Notes: a model not told the origin generated them from the letters alone. A stretch of 64,000 bases of DNA from Termitidicoccus mucosus (GCF_038725785.1 NZ_CP109796.1:6324501-6388500), one strand, 5' to 3'; counted from the first letter of the stretch, positions 52,950-62,655 are shown. Numbers and translations: made by a program.

Positions 52950-52965
52950 TGGCACACGACGTGCT
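52950..52965 (+). promoter_or_regulatory. Sigma-54 (RpoN) -24/-12 promoter
   Basis: TGGCACACGACGTGCT has the invariant GG and GC of the -24 and -12 boxes separated by exactly 10 bases and matches TGGCAC-N5-(T)TGCW at 10 of the 11 specified bases, the exception being a G where the consensus has T. It points rightward, 97 bases before the porin ATG at 53063, with start of transcription expected near 52976. Sigma-54 control by nitrogen regulators is common for urea uptake genes, so the site fits the operon that follows. Confidence 0.6.
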
Positions 52966-53062
52966 TTTATCAAAAAGCCCGAAACCAGCGCGTGCGTGAA
53001 TCGACCCCTTCGCCACTGAAGGAAGCGGGCGCACCAACAACACGTAGCAATAAGAAACAACC

Positions 53063-54061
53063 ATGATTAAAAATGTTTTCAAGCTCGGCGGCGTTGCGAT
53101 TTCCGCGCTGCTTCTCTCGGCCCCGGCCTTCGCGGACATTCCGCTGCACCAGAACTTCTCGGCCAACGGTTACGTTGCGGGTTCTTACATGTGGACGGAC
53201 AAAGGCGACAGCGATCACTATGATCTCGATGTGGCGAAACTGGGCTTCTCCATCAATTACGCCCCGACCAAGGCTTATATCAGCCTGTTTTATGATGGCG
53301 ATGAAATCAATGTGCTCGATGCCTATGTCGATTATGACTTCGGCAACGGCGCCGTGGTCACCGGCGGGCGATTCCTGAGTTTCCTCGGCTTTGAAGCATT
53401 TGATGCGCCGAATATGTATCAAATAAGCTATGCGAACGGCGATCTTTTTGGAGGCAGTGCCCTCGAAATTGCCCCTATTCCTGCTTATCATTCCGGCGTG
53501 AAGGTTGTCTATTCGGATGATGCTTGGTCGGCCGGTGTGGCATTTCTGGACTCTGTCTATGGAGGCCTTAAGGGAGACGGCGAAGTGGAGGACAATTTTG
53601 GCGTGGAAGCCTTCTTTTCCTTCACCGGCGTTGAAAAACTCACGCTGTTCGGAGGCATTGCCTTTCAGTCCGAGGATGACGATCCCACCGATGGATATAC
53701 CTCGCCTGAAATCATGACATTCAATTTCTGGGCCAGCTATGAAATCAGCGACAAATGGCTGGTCGCCGGGGAATTTACCTTCAGCGACCAGAAGGATTAT
53801 ATGGATGGATACAACTGGCTGGCGCTCGCAAAATACGCCATCACTCCAAAGATCAGCGCCGTTTTCCGCGTGAGCGGCGAAGATGTGGATTATGAGGATC
53901 CAATCGAAACTGATCCCAGCTTCCTAAAGTTCACCCTGGCCCCCGCCTACACGATCACGGACAATCTTTCCGTGACGGCTGAAGTGTCATATTATGACTA
54001 CAAGGACTACGTGGTGAAAGACGATGTCTTTGTCGGCGTGCAGGCCATCTTCAAGTTCTAA
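53063..54061 (+). CDS. Outer-membrane beta-barrel porin, first gene of the urea-transport cluster
   Basis: A 332-residue protein with a signal peptide cleaved after PAFA ([20 protein letters not shown]). The mature part alternates acidic loops with aromatic-ended strands ([40 protein letters not shown]) and ends in VGVQAIFKF with terminal Phe. This is the pattern of a small 12- to 16-strand porin related to putative BBP2-type beta-barrel proteins. It is strongly acidic. It precedes urtA by 172 bases and carries the sigma-54-like promoter, so it probably lets urea or short amides cross the outer membrane. Confidence 0.85.
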   Translation: MIKNVFKLGGVAISALLLSAPAFADIPLHQNFSANGYVAGSYMWTDKGDSDHYDLDVAKLGFSINYAPTKAYISLFYDGDEINVLDAYVDYDFGNGAVVTGGRFLSFLGFEAFDAPNMYQISYANGDLFGGSALEIAPIPAYHSGVKVVYSDDAWSAGVAFLDSVYGGLKGDGEVEDNFGVEAFFSFTGVEKLTLFGGIAFQSEDDDPTDGYTSPEIMTFNFWASYEISDKWLVAGEFTFSDQKDYMDGYNWLALAKYAITPKISAVFRVSGEDVDYEDPIETDPSFLKFTLAPAYTITDNLSVTAEVSYYDYKDYVVKDDVFVGVQAIFKF

Positions 54062-54074
54062 TATAAACCAATGC

Positions 54075-54110
54075 ATTTCCCGGCACCGGCATCCTCCGGC
54101 GCCGGGAAAT
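54075..54110 (+). terminator. Hairpin between the porin gene and urtA
   Basis: ATTTCCCGGC (54075-54084) pairs perfectly with GCCGGGAAAT (54101-54110) 14 bases after the porin stop. No T-run follows, so it may be a partial terminator or an mRNA-stabilising stem that lets the porin be made in excess over the transporter. Confidence 0.55.
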
Positions 54111-54233
54111 AAATCACTAATATTACGAACGCGGCTCCAGCGTTCAAACCAGTCCCCGGCGGGGAAAGCCCTTGCCTTGTCTGGCCAGGGCTCTGTTTCC
54201 CGCCCCTTTAACCAAGCTCATCCTCAGCATACT

Positions 54234-55493
54234 ATGATCAAAAAACTAAGTCAGCTTCTCGCGGCGGGCGCCCTGGCGCTCGGCCTCATGGCCGGTTCGG
54301 TTCATGCGCAGGAAAAAACGATCAAGGTCGGCGTCCTGCATTCCCTTTCCGGAACCATGGCCATCTCGGAGACGTCGCTGCGCGACATTCTCCTTTTCGC
54401 ATTCGATGAAATCAACGCCAAGGGCGGCATCATGGGATATAAAATCGTCCCGGTGGTCGTGGACGGCGCGTCGAACTGGCCGCTGTTTGCCGAGAAGGCG
54501 AAGCAGTTGCTGGAGCAGGACAAGGTCGCCGTGGTCTTCGGCTGCTGGACATCGGTGAGCCGCAAATCCGTGCTGCCGGTTTTTGAAAAGAACAACGGCC
54601 TGCTCTTTTATCCCGTCCAATACGAGGGCGAGGAGGAAAGCCCGAACGTGTGTTACACGGCCGAGGCCGTCAACCAGCAGGCCACTCCGGCGGTTGATTA
54701 TCTCCTGGAGCAGGGATATGAGAAATTCTACCTGCTGGGGTCCGATTATGTGTATCCGCAGACCACCAACCTGGTTTTGCTCGAGTATTTGCTGAGCAAG
54801 AAAGTGCCGCTCGGGAATATCGGAGGAGGCTTCCGGAGGGATGATTCGGGAAAGATCATATCGGCCGGCAAATACACCCCGTTCGGGCACACCGATTACC
54901 AGCAAATCGTGGCTGAGATCAAACAATTCGCGGCCAGCGGCAAAGCCTGCGTGATCAACACGCTCAACGGCGACACCAACGTGCCTTTCTTCAAGGAATA
55001 CGCCGCCGCCGGGCTGACGGCGGAGGATTGCCCCGTGGTTTCGTTCTCCATCTCCGAGGACGAATTCCGCGGCCTGCCCGCCGCGCAACTCGTCGGCCAA
55101 CTCGGCTGCTGGACGTATTTCCAATCTATCAACACGCCCGCGAACAAGAAGTTCGTGACCGATTTCCAGAAATGGCTCTCGTCGGCCAGCGTGCCCGGCA
55201 TTGTAAAGGACGGACGGGTGACATGCTCCCCGATGGTGCTCAGCTACGACGGCGTCTACCTCTGGAAGGAATGTGTAGAAAAGGCCGGTTCCTTTGACGT
55301 GGACAAGGTCCGCGCGGTCTGGAAATCGAAGGTCTCCTTCGACGGTCCCGGAGGAAAGGTCACGACGCAGCCCAACATGCACCTGACCAAGAATGTGTAT
55401 ATTGGGGAAACGAAGGCGGACGGCCAGTTCACCATTCTCGAAACCTTCAACGGTGTCTATGGCGAGCCGTGGCTGAAAGGAAAGTTCAAGTAA
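54234..55493 (+). CDS. urtA: Urea ABC transporter, substrate-binding protein
   Basis: A 419-residue periplasmic protein; the start at 54234 gives the signal peptide [20 protein letters not shown] cleaved after VHAQ. It closely follows the UrtA pattern: [87 protein letters not shown] and [10 protein letters not shown]. These segments surround the urea/amide pocket and separate UrtA from branched-chain amino-acid binding proteins. It delivers urea to UrtB-UrtC. Confidence 0.95.
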   Translation: MIKKLSQLLAAGALALGLMAGSVHAQEKTIKVGVLHSLSGTMAISETSLRDILLFAFDEINAKGGIMGYKIVPVVVDGASNWPLFAEKAKQLLEQDKVAVVFGCWTSVSRKSVLPVFEKNNGLLFYPVQYEGEEESPNVCYTAEAVNQQATPAVDYLLEQGYEKFYLLGSDYVYPQTTNLVLLEYLLSKKVPLGNIGGGFRRDDSGKIISAGKYTPFGHTDYQQIVAEIKQFAASGKACVINTLNGDTNVPFFKEYAAAGLTAEDCPVVSFSISEDEFRGLPAAQLVGQLGCWTYFQSINTPANKKFVTDFQKWLSSASVPGIVKDGRVTCSPMVLSYDGVYLWKECVEKAGSFDVDKVRAVWKSKVSFDGPGGKVTTQPNMHLTKNVYIGETKADGQFTILETFNGVYGEPWLKGKFK

Positions 55494-55568
55494 TCACCAC
55501 GCCGCGACCGAACCAGCGATCCCTGTATAGATTTTGCCAGTGTTGTTCTGTAGTTCGTTTGGTTCCTG

Positions 55569-55603
55569 CGGGGCGGGTGCTCTAAAAAAGCCCCGCCCCG
55601 TTT
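55569..55603 (+). terminator. Terminator-like hairpin after urtA
   Basis: CGGGGCGGG (55569-55577) pairs perfectly with CCCGCCCCG (55592-55600), followed by only three T residues. It lies 76 bases after urtA. It could reduce read-through so that the binding protein is made in excess over the membrane subunits. Confidence 0.55.
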
Positions 55604-55657
55604 CGCGGAGAGACAGAATTTTGGACACTTTGAAAAATCAAACACAGCATGACTCAA

Positions 55658-55891
55658 GGTAGGGAGGCCTCTCCGAGGCCTCCGCAACAACGCATGGAAA
55701 TACCCATGAGACCATTTCCCAATGAAAAACATCCTTTTCTGGAGCGAGGCCGTCGCGGCCATGCGCAACGTTCTCTGATGACGGCCTCGCAGGAGCTCGG
55801 CCCTCCAGAAGTCTAATTATCATTGGGAAATGGTATGGGACACGAAACACATCATCACGTCCGACGGAGGCCTCGGAGAGGCCTCCCTACC
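55658..55891. repeat. Triple nested palindrome between urtA and urtB
   Basis: Outer arms 55658-55684 and 55865-55891 (27 bases, perfect, starting GGTAGGGAGGCCTCTCCGAG). Within them are arms CCATTTCCCAATGA (55712-55725) and its complement (55820-55833). Within those is a CTGGAG...GAGGCCGTC stem related to the 31-bp repeat at 49396. Each layer looks like an independent repeat inserted into the previous one. The right outer arm ends 30 bases before the urtB start. Confidence 0.75.
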
Positions 55892-55921
55892 GCCTTCGGC
55901 TATTTTTTAAAGCGCCTTAAT

Positions 55922-57664
55922 ATGACCAATGTCATGAAACGATGCGCCGTTTGGTGCATTCTCGGCATATTGGCTTTCCCTTGGGCCGCCCATGCCGCCG
56001 CGGACGCGGAGGAAAAATCGTTGAGGGAAATCATTGTGCAGGCCATTCTCGCCACCAATCAGGCGGAGAAACGCAAGCTCATCACGTCGCTGGAGGGGCG
56101 CGGCGATGATGTCATCGTGACGCTTTTCGATGCGTGGCGGGCCGACGAGCTTTTTGTCCATACGTCGCAGGACGGGGAAAAAACGCCCATACAGCTTGCC
56201 GGCGCGCCGGACGCGAGCGGCGCGCGCGAGGCGCTGCGCGTGCTTGACGGGAGCCCGTTGTCGGACGCGGCTTCGCAGCCCATGCGTCTGGCCCCGACCT
56301 CACCCGGGCTTGCGCCGGTCACGCACACCACCGCGTTGAGGCGGACCATGAAAGGGGTGCTGGACCTCATCGAGTTGGCGTCACCCGATCTGGCGCGGCG
56401 GGTGCGGGCCATACAAATGGTGGGTTTCGCGCAGGATGCGACGAAGCTGCCCCTGCTTGAGGCGCGACAGGAGGCGGAAAAAGACGCAACGGCGCATGCC
56501 GCTTTGCGCGAGGCGCTCGCGCTTGTCCGCCTGAAGTCGCAGTCGGAGGACGCCCGGGTGGACGCGCTCGTCCAGCTCAAGGAGATCCACTCGCTGGCGA
56601 GCGCGGATTTTATAAAAAATGCGCTGCGCGAGGCGGAGGAAAAAGGCGAGACACGGGTCGTCACGGCCGCAAGCGCCGCGCTCGCGGCCGTGGAAAGCCA
56701 CCGCTCCACCGTGAATTTCTTCGGCACGCTGTTTCGCGGCGTGAGCCTTGGCAGCATCCTGCTGGTCGTCGCGCTCGGACTGGCGATCACGTTTGGCTTG
56801 ATGCGCGTCATCAACATGGCGCACGGGGAGATGATTGCGGTCGGCGCTTACACGACTTATATCGTGCAGAATGTCTTCGCGGGCGGGCTTGCGCTGTCGC
56901 CGTTTGGTTTTTCCATTGCGATTCCCGGCATCAATGCCACCGGCTGGCTGGGGGAGAGTTATTTCATATTCGCCCTGCCGCTCAGTTTCCTGGCGGCGGC
57001 GCTGGTGGGCATCGCCCTGGAGCGCGGCGTGATTCGTTTCCTGTATCAACGTCCGCTGGAGAGCCTGCTCGCGACTTGGGGTGTCTCGCTCGTGCTCCAG
57101 CAGTTGTTCCGGCTGATTTTCGGGGCGAATAATGTGCAGGTCAGCAGCCCGGCCTGGCTGAGCGGCAACTGGACGTTCCACGATATCATTTTCGGATGGA
57201 ACCGGATCTTCGTGATCGGGTTCGCCGCGCTGATCGTGATCGGCACCTGGCTCATCCTCACCCGCACCTCGCTCGGCCTGCTGATCCGCGCCGTGATGCA
57301 AAACCGTCCGATGGCGGCGTGCATGGGCGTGCGCACGGAGCGGGTCAACATGCTGACTTTCGGGCTCGGCAGCGGGCTGGCGGGGCTCGCGGGGGCGTTT
57401 TTGAGCCAGATCGGAAACGTGGGCCCGTCGCTCGGGCAGAGTTATATTGTCGATTGCTTCATGACCGTGGTGGTCGGCGGCATCGGCAGCATCGCGGGCA
57501 CGGTGGTCAGCGCCTTCGGCATCGGCATCACCGACCAGGCGCTCCAGCAGATTCTGCTCAACCCCGTCCTGGGCAAGATTCTCGTGCTGGTGGCGATCAT
57601 ACTGTTCCTGCAATGGCGCCCGGCGGGCCTGTTCGTCACGCGCAGCCGGAATCTGGACGATTAA
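55922..57664 (+). CDS. urtB: Urea ABC transporter, permease UrtB
   Basis: A 580-residue inner-membrane permease. The start at 55922 gives a signal peptide (MKRCAVWCILGILAFPWAAH; an ATG at 55934 is an alternative). Residues 25-270 are a periplasmic helical (HEAT-like) domain typical of UrtB and absent from LivH. The permease part begins FRGVSLGSILLVVALGLAIT and includes GLMRVINMAHGEMIAVGAYT, LESLLATWGVSLVLQQLFRL, MQNRPMAACMGV and VDCFMTVVVGGIGSIAGTVV. It pairs with UrtC to form the channel. Confidence 0.94.
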   Translation: MTNVMKRCAVWCILGILAFPWAAHAAADAEEKSLREIIVQAILATNQAEKRKLITSLEGRGDDVIVTLFDAWRADELFVHTSQDGEKTPIQLAGAPDASGAREALRVLDGSPLSDAASQPMRLAPTSPGLAPVTHTTALRRTMKGVLDLIELASPDLARRVRAIQMVGFAQDATKLPLLEARQEAEKDATAHAALREALALVRLKSQSEDARVDALVQLKEIHSLASADFIKNALREAEEKGETRVVTAASAALAAVESHRSTVNFFGTLFRGVSLGSILLVVALGLAITFGLMRVINMAHGEMIAVGAYTTYIVQNVFAGGLALSPFGFSIAIPGINATGWLGESYFIFALPLSFLAAALVGIALERGVIRFLYQRPLESLLATWGVSLVLQQLFRLIFGANNVQVSSPAWLSGNWTFHDIIFGWNRIFVIGFAALIVIGTWLILTRTSLGLLIRAVMQNRPMAACMGVRTERVNMLTFGLGSGLAGLAGAFLSQIGNVGPSLGQSYIVDCFMTVVVGGIGSIAGTVVSAFGIGITDQALQQILLNPVLGKILVLVAIILFLQWRPAGLFVTRSRNLDD

Positions 57665-57679
57665 AATTATGATTATTGA

Positions 57680-57844
57680 TAACCGCGAAGGGCGCGAAGA
57701 ACGCGAAGGCATTTTGAGTCGCTCCTTTTTATTAATGAGTAAAATAATTATGGTCACCAACAGACAGCCCATTGATATAAAAGCGGGCGGGCCGGGATAT
57801 TTGTGGAAATAAACTTCTTCGCGCCCTTCGTATCCTTCGCGGTT
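57680..57844. repeat. Inverted repeat of the AACCGCGAAGG type between urtB and urtC
   Basis: AACCGCGAAGGGCGCGAAGA (from 57681) is mirrored by CTTCTTCGCGCCCTTCG and CCTTCGCGGTT at 57813-57843, with a short insertion in the right arm. The right arm ends 9 bases before the urtC ATG, so it overlaps the expected ribosome-binding region. Confidence 0.7.
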
Positions 57845-57852
57845 TATATAAA

Positions 57853-59076
57853 ATGAGTTCCATTACAACAGACGCCCGCCACAAGATCGAACTCGCCGTC
57901 ATCGCGGCCTGCGCAGTCTTTCTTATCGTCGTGTTTCCGCTGCTCAACGCGGCGGGGGTGGTGAGCAATTTTACCCTTAATGTTTGGGGAAAATATCTTT
58001 GTTACGCGATGCTCGCCATCTCGGTGGATCTGCTTTGGGGGCACACCGGGTTGCTCAGCCTCGGGCAGGCGTTGTTTTTCAGCCTCGGCGGCTACATGAT
58101 GGGCATGCACCTCATGCGGATGATCGGCGCGCTCGGGCAATACCAGCAGCCGATCCCCGATTTTCTCGTCTTTCTCGGTTGGACGGACCTGCCGTGGTTT
58201 TGGAAGCCGTTTTCCAGCTTCCCGTTTGCCCTGTCGATGGTGTTTCTCGTGCCGGGGCTGCTGGCGCTGGTGTTCGGCTACCTGGCGTTCCGCTCGCGCA
58301 TCAAGGGCGTGTATTTTTCCATCCTCACCCAGGCCCTGACCTACGGCGCGGCACTCATGTTTTTCCGCAACGACATGCTCTTGGGCGGCAACAACGGTTT
58401 TACGGATTTCAAGTTCATCCTCGGCGCGGACATCCGCTCGGCGGCCACGCAGCGCGGGCTCTACATCGCCACCGCGGTCGCGCTGCTGCTGGTGTTCATC
58501 GGGTGCCGGGCGCTGGGCCGCACGAAATTCGGCCTGATCCAGCGCGCCATTCGCGACGGCGAAAACCGGGTGCTGTTCAGCGGCTACTCCGCGGCGAGCT
58601 ACAAGTTGTTCGTGTTTGTGCTGAGCGCGTGCATCGCGGCCGTCGCCGGGGCGCTCTACGTGCCGCAGGTGGGCATCATCAACCCGTCCGAAATGACGCC
58701 CGACAAGTCGCTCGAGGCCGTGGTATGGGTGGCGGTGGGCGGCCGCGCCACGCTGGCCGGGCCGATCATCGGCGCGGTCGGCATCAACGCCCTCAAGAGC
58801 TGGGCCACGCGCGCGATTCCCGATCTCTGGCTGTTGCTGCTCGGCGGGCTTTTCGTGCTCGTGGTGCTTTTCCTGCCCGGCGGAATCGTGAGCCTGCCGG
58901 CCCGCCTGAAAACCTTCGCGGCATCGCCCGCCTTTGCAGCGCTGCGCCGCAGGTTCTCGCTCGAAACCCCGCCGCCTGGCGGGGGCGCGCCCGGCAAGGC
59001 CGCCTCCGTTTCGCCGCCGGAAAAACCGCCGGTCATCGCCACGAAGACCAACCACGCCGGAGGCACGAAATCATGA
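57853..59076 (+). CDS. urtC: Urea ABC transporter, permease UrtC
   Basis: A 407-residue LivM-type permease with about ten membrane segments. Typical blocks are [68 protein letters not shown] and [20 protein letters not shown]. The last 50 residues are a polar cytoplasmic tail. Its TGA overlaps the urtD ATG. With UrtB it forms the membrane channel for urea. Confidence 0.94.
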   Translation: MSSITTDARHKIELAVIAACAVFLIVVFPLLNAAGVVSNFTLNVWGKYLCYAMLAISVDLLWGHTGLLSLGQALFFSLGGYMMGMHLMRMIGALGQYQQPIPDFLVFLGWTDLPWFWKPFSSFPFALSMVFLVPGLLALVFGYLAFRSRIKGVYFSILTQALTYGAALMFFRNDMLLGGNNGFTDFKFILGADIRSAATQRGLYIATAVALLLVFIGCRALGRTKFGLIQRAIRDGENRVLFSGYSAASYKLFVFVLSACIAAVAGALYVPQVGIINPSEMTPDKSLEAVVWVAVGGRATLAGPIIGAVGINALKSWATRAIPDLWLLLLGGLFVLVVLFLPGGIVSLPARLKTFAASPAFAALRRRFSLETPPPGGGAPGKAASVSPPEKPPVIATKTNHAGGTKS

Positions 59077-59825
59077 AGCGCCACCCGATTCTCACCGTCG
59101 AGGATGTGTCCAAGACCTATGACGGATTCCGCGCCATCTCGAAGCTGCACTTCTACCTTTTCGAAGGCGAACTGCGCACCGTGATCGGCCCGAACGGCGC
59201 GGGCAAATCCACGTTTTTCGACCTCATCAGCGGCCGCGCCAAGCCCGACATCGGCAAACTCGAATTTGGCGACGCCGACCTGACCAAGCTCAACGAATGG
59301 CAGATCAACCGCCTCGGCATCGGCCGGAAGTTCCAGACCCCGAGCGTGTTTGCCGAGCACACGGTGCGGGACAACCTGCTGCTTTCGCTCAAGGGCGCGC
59401 GCGGGGTATGGGCGGCGTTGTTCCACCGGCTCGACTCCACGCAGCGCGACCGCATCGACGAGCTGCTGAAACTCATCCGCCTCGACGACAAGCGCCACTG
59501 GAAAGCCGGCCAGCTCTCGCACGGCGAAAAGCAATGGCTGGAAATCGGCATGCTGCTGGCCACCGAGCCGCGCCTGCTGCTGGTGGACGAGCCCGCCGCC
59601 GGCATGACCGACGAGGAAACGCACCGCACGGGCGAACTGCTGCTTTCGCTCGCGGGCAGGCACAGCCTGATCGTCGTCGAGCACGACATGACCTTCGTGC
59701 GCCAGATCGCCCGCGACGGCCAGGTCACCGTGCTCCACCAAGGCACCGTGCTTTGCGAGGGGCGTTTTGACGACATCCAGGCCAACGAGAAAGTGCGCGA
59801 GGTTTATCTGGGGCGGGGGAAGTGA
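59073..59825 (+). CDS. urtD: Urea ABC transporter, ATPase UrtD
   Basis: A 250-residue ATP-binding subunit; the start at 59073 is set by the ATGA overlap with urtC. Walker [10 protein letters not shown] at 39-47, the UrtD/LivG-type [20 protein letters not shown], the signature [16 protein letters not shown] (the [11 protein letters not shown] form is characteristic of UrtD) and Walker [17 protein letters not shown] are present. It powers urea import together with UrtE. Confidence 0.95.
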   Translation: MKRHPILTVEDVSKTYDGFRAISKLHFYLFEGELRTVIGPNGAGKSTFFDLISGRAKPDIGKLEFGDADLTKLNEWQINRLGIGRKFQTPSVFAEHTVRDNLLLSLKGARGVWAALFHRLDSTQRDRIDELLKLIRLDDKRHWKAGQLSHGEKQWLEIGMLLATEPRLLLVDEPAAGMTDEETHRTGELLLSLAGRHSLIVVEHDMTFVRQIARDGQVTVLHQGTVLCEGRFDDIQANEKVREVYLGRGK

Positions 59826-59872
59826 ACAGGCAACGCAAGGACCTTGCCCCCGCCGCCTCGCCTCGGAAATTT

Positions 59873-59969
59873 TTAGACAAAATGAACAGAATGGAAAAGA
59901 ATAAACAGAATTTATAACTTAATGAGTTCTATTATGTTAATTCTTTCCCATTCTGTTTATTCTGTCTAA
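59873..59969. repeat. A+T-rich inverted repeat between urtD and urtE
   Basis: Arms 59873-59902 (TTAGACAAAATGAACAGAAT onward) and 59940-59969 are complementary at 27 of 30 positions around a 37-base loop. The arms contain AGAATAAA/TTTATTCT strings also seen in the repeats at 50781 and 62698. It lies in a 290-base gap that separates urtE from the other urt genes. Confidence 0.7.
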
Positions 59970-60115
59970 TAAGAACACCGCCTTCACTGCCTCGGTTTTT
60001 TGTTCAAAAATGAATTTTTAGGTATCAACAAGTATTTGATTTAAAACGATTAAGGAGATAGGGTTCCGGAAAATTTCGGCATGAAACCTGCATCATTCAT
60101 GATTTCGTGCGAACC

Positions 60116-60979
60116 ATGAACCCTGCCACCGCCGAACCCATACTCGAAACTCCAGCCATCCGGACAAGCGCCAGCCGCTCACCTTTTCCCGCTCCCGACC
60201 AAGCTCCGCTGCTCTCATTGCGTGAGGTGGAGGCGTTTATCGGCGGCTCCCGCATCCTGCGCGGCGTCGATTTGGACATCGAAGCCGGCGAGGTGGTCGC
60301 GCTCATGGGGCGCAACGGCGTCGGGAAGACCACCACGCTCAAGGTCATCACCGGCCTGCTGCCCTTGCGCGGCGGGTCGCTCATGTTCGGCGGACGGCCG
60401 TTCGACCGGCTTTCTCCCGATGCGCGCGCGCGCGCCGGCATCGGCTACGTGCCGCAGGGCCGCGATATTTTTCCGCACCTCACGGTCGAGGAAAACCTGC
60501 ACATCGGCCTGATCGTCCATCGTCGCGGCGGCGGCAGCGTGCGCGATGCGCTGGACCGCGTGTTTTCGTTGTTTCCCGTGCTCAAGGAAATGCTTTCGCG
60601 CAAGGGCGGCGTGCTTTCCGGGGGGCAGCAGCAGCAACTCGCCATCGGACGCGCGCTCCTCACCGAACCGCGCCTGCTGATCCTCGACGAACCCACCGAG
60701 GGCATCCAGCCGTCGATCATCGACCATATCGGCGACACGCTCCGCCGGCTCAAAAACGAGCCCGTCCGCCGCGAGCCCCGCTACGACGAGGAAGTCCAAA
60801 GCGCGATCAAGACGCTCAAGAAGGAAGGCCGCCTCGCGATCCTGCTGGTGGAGCAGTATGTGGATTTCTGCCGCGATGTGGCCGACCGTTTTTATGCGAT
60901 GGACCGCGGCGCCGTCGTTGTCTCCGGTCCCATCGCGGCGCTGACCGACGAGGTCGTGCGCAAGCATTTGCAAGTTTGA
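60116..60979 (+). CDS. urtE: Urea ABC transporter, ATPase UrtE
   Basis: A 287-residue ATP-binding subunit, longer than usual (about 230). The ATG at 60116 is chosen over an upstream in-frame GTG at 60107. The first 30 residues are a Pro/Ser-rich extension. Walker A GRNGVGKTT is at 65-73, then GYVPQGRDIFPHLTVEENLH, signature LSGGQQQQLAIGRAL, Walker B RLLILDEPTEGIQPSIIDHI and ILLVEQYVDFCRD. An insertion of about 20 charged residues (NEPVRREPRYDEEVQSAIKT) precedes the H-loop region. The other urt genes make the assignment firm. Confidence 0.93.
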   Translation: MNPATAEPILETPAIRTSASRSPFPAPDQAPLLSLREVEAFIGGSRILRGVDLDIEAGEVVALMGRNGVGKTTTLKVITGLLPLRGGSLMFGGRPFDRLSPDARARAGIGYVPQGRDIFPHLTVEENLHIGLIVHRRGGGSVRDALDRVFSLFPVLKEMLSRKGGVLSGGQQQQLAIGRALLTEPRLLILDEPTEGIQPSIIDHIGDTLRRLKNEPVRREPRYDEEVQSAIKTLKKEGRLAILLVEQYVDFCRDVADRFYAMDRGAVVVSGPIAALTDEVVRKHLQV

Positions 60980-61060
60980 AGAACGGGGAAACCCATCGCC
61001 GAAGCGCGCAAGCGCGGAGGCGATGCATCCCAAAATCGCGGCGAATCCCGCGCCTGCGGA

Positions 61061-61432
61061 CTACTCCTTGGCGCCAAACGTCTTCAGGTAGGCGATGATA
61101 TCGTCGCGCATCGGGGCGTGGAAAATGCCGGTTGTCATGGGCGTGCCGGGAAAAACCGCGCCGGGTTTGGCGAGATATTTGTCCAGCAGCGCCTCCGTCC
61201 ACACGAGTCCGGAATCTTTCATGGCTTCGGAATACTTGTAGCCCGCGCGCGTGCCGGCGTTGCGACCGAGGATGCCGTGGAGCGACGGGCCGGTGGCGCG
61301 GTTGGAGTCGGTTGAGGCGTGGCAGTTAGTGCAGGTTGCGAAAAACGCGCGCCGTCCGCGGGATATATTGCCCTTGGGTGTGTCGGCGGCGCCGGCCGAG
61401 GGCAGCCCTGCCAGCAGGAAGGCGGAAAACAC
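61061..61432 (-). CDS. Secreted class I cytochrome c
   Basis: A small c-type cytochrome with one haem site, CTNCH, early in the mature protein, followed by GPSLHGILGRNAGTRAGYKY, a WTEALLDKYLAKPGAVFPGT helix and the distal Met in GTPMTTGIF. This is the cytochrome c2/c550-like pattern. No ATG lies in a suitable place; GTG at 61432 gives a short hydrophobic leader (FSAFLLAGLPSAGAA) and a 123-residue precursor, and an earlier alternative start cannot be excluded. It is expected in the periplasm as an electron carrier. It is read leftward after terC, 83 bases away. Confidence 0.8.
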   Translation of the reverse strand: MFSAFLLAGLPSAGAADTPKGNISRGRRAFFATCTNCHASTDSNRATGPSLHGILGRNAGTRAGYKYSEAMKDSGLVWTEALLDKYLAKPGAVFPGTPMTTGIFHAPMRDDIIAYLKTFGAKE

Positions 61433-61515
61433 GATGGCGTTGCGGATGGCGGGAGTCAGGCACAGGCGCGCCCCAGCAAAAACAGCCGCCCGCCGGCATG
61501 CACGATCCCGCCGCC

Positions 61516-62457
61516 TCACGGACGTTTTTCCTTTTCGGGAAACAGCAGCGATGCGACGACAGCCAGCGCGAGCGTGCCGCCGATCACGCCAAGCGACAGG
61601 CCGATGCCCACGTGATACCATTCCGCCACGATCATCTTCGCGCCGATGAACACGAGGATGAACGCCAGCCCGAGGCTGAGGAACCGGAACAGGTTCATCA
61701 CTCCGCTCAGGGCAAAATACATCGAGCGCAGGCCGAGGATGGCAAAGATGTTCGATGTAAAGGCGATGAAGCCGTTTTTCGTGATGCCGAGCACGGCGGG
61801 AATGGAGTCGATGGCGAAAATCACGTCGGTCGTCTCGATGACGAGCAGCACCAGAAACAACGGCGTGGCCACGGGCCTGCCGTCGATGCGGGTGAAAAAG
61901 CGGCTCCCGTCATATCCGGGGGAAACCGGGAAGAACCGCCGGAACAGGCGCACGGCGATGTTTTTCTCCGGATCCACGTCCTGCTCCTTTTTCGGCAGCG
62001 CGAGCTTGATCCCGGTGTAGATGAGGAACGCGCCGAAAATCATCAGCACCCATTCGAAGCGGTTGATGAGCTCGATGCCCACGAGGATGAACACCGCGCG
62101 CATGAGCGCCGCGCCGATGATGCCCCAGAACAGCACCCGGTGCTGGTGCTCGGGCGCGACCTTGAAAAACGAGAACACGATGATGAACACGAACACGTTG
62201 TCCACGCTCAACCCCAGCTCGACGAGGTAGCTGGCAAACCACTGCGCGCCGTCGGTCGGGCCATGCTGCCAGAGCACGAACCCGTTGAACGCCATCGCGA
62301 GCGTGAACCATACGGCGCACCACGTGACGGCCTCCTTCACTTTCACGACATGCGACTTGCGATGGAACACACCCAGATCGAGCGCCAGCATCAGCATGAT
62401 AAAAACAACAAACCCGGCCCAGGCCCAAAGCGGATATTCAACAGTCGTCGCAGGCAT
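61516..62457 (-). CDS. TerC-family integral membrane protein
   Basis: A 313-residue membrane protein with nine or so helices and the TerC/Alx family blocks: MLALDLGVFHRKSHVVKVKE, the ELGLSVDNVFVFIIVFSFF helix with conserved Asp-Asn, and TTDVIFAIDSIPAVLGITKN with FTSNIFAILGLRSMYF. Relatives export manganese or protect against metal and oxidative stress, and many help load metals onto exported proteins. The family is often controlled by a manganese (yybP-ykoY) riboswitch; I looked upstream and did not find that motif. Its start at 62457 is the first ATG of a normal-length member. Confidence 0.93.
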   Translation of the reverse strand: MPATTVEYPLWAWAGFVVFIMLMLALDLGVFHRKSHVVKVKEAVTWCAVWFTLAMAFNGFVLWQHGPTDGAQWFASYLVELGLSVDNVFVFIIVFSFFKVAPEHQHRVLFWGIIGAALMRAVFILVGIELINRFEWVLMIFGAFLIYTGIKLALPKKEQDVDPEKNIAVRLFRRFFPVSPGYDGSRFFTRIDGRPVATPLFLVLLVIETTDVIFAIDSIPAVLGITKNGFIAFTSNIFAILGLRSMYFALSGVMNLFRFLSLGLAFILVFIGAKMIVAEWYHVGIGLSLGVIGGTLALAVVASLLFPEKEKRP

Positions 62458-62596
62458 TTAAGATAAGATGGTGAAGCGAAAAGCCCTGAGTTTGCGCGCG
62501 CTTGCCCGCGCCGTGCAAGCCCATGCGGACGGGACATCCCGTTTTTTATAAAAAATCGCTGATGGCCGGTGACTTGATGGAGGAAAAGTTGTGCAG

Positions 62597-62655
62597 GGAT
62601 TGCGCAGTCCCGCCGGCAGGCGCACCCCCCGTTGTGCGCCCGATTTGTGCAATCC
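62597..62655. other. Possible structured RNA segment upstream of terC
   Basis: GGATTGC (62597-62603) pairs with GCAATCC (62649-62655), and inside it GGCGCAC (62619-62625) pairs perfectly with GTGCGCC (62634-62640), leaving a GC-rich internal loop. It lies about 140-200 bases upstream of the leftward terC start, where a leader RNA would be. The strand is not decided by the sequence, since both helices are symmetric. Confidence 0.3.
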
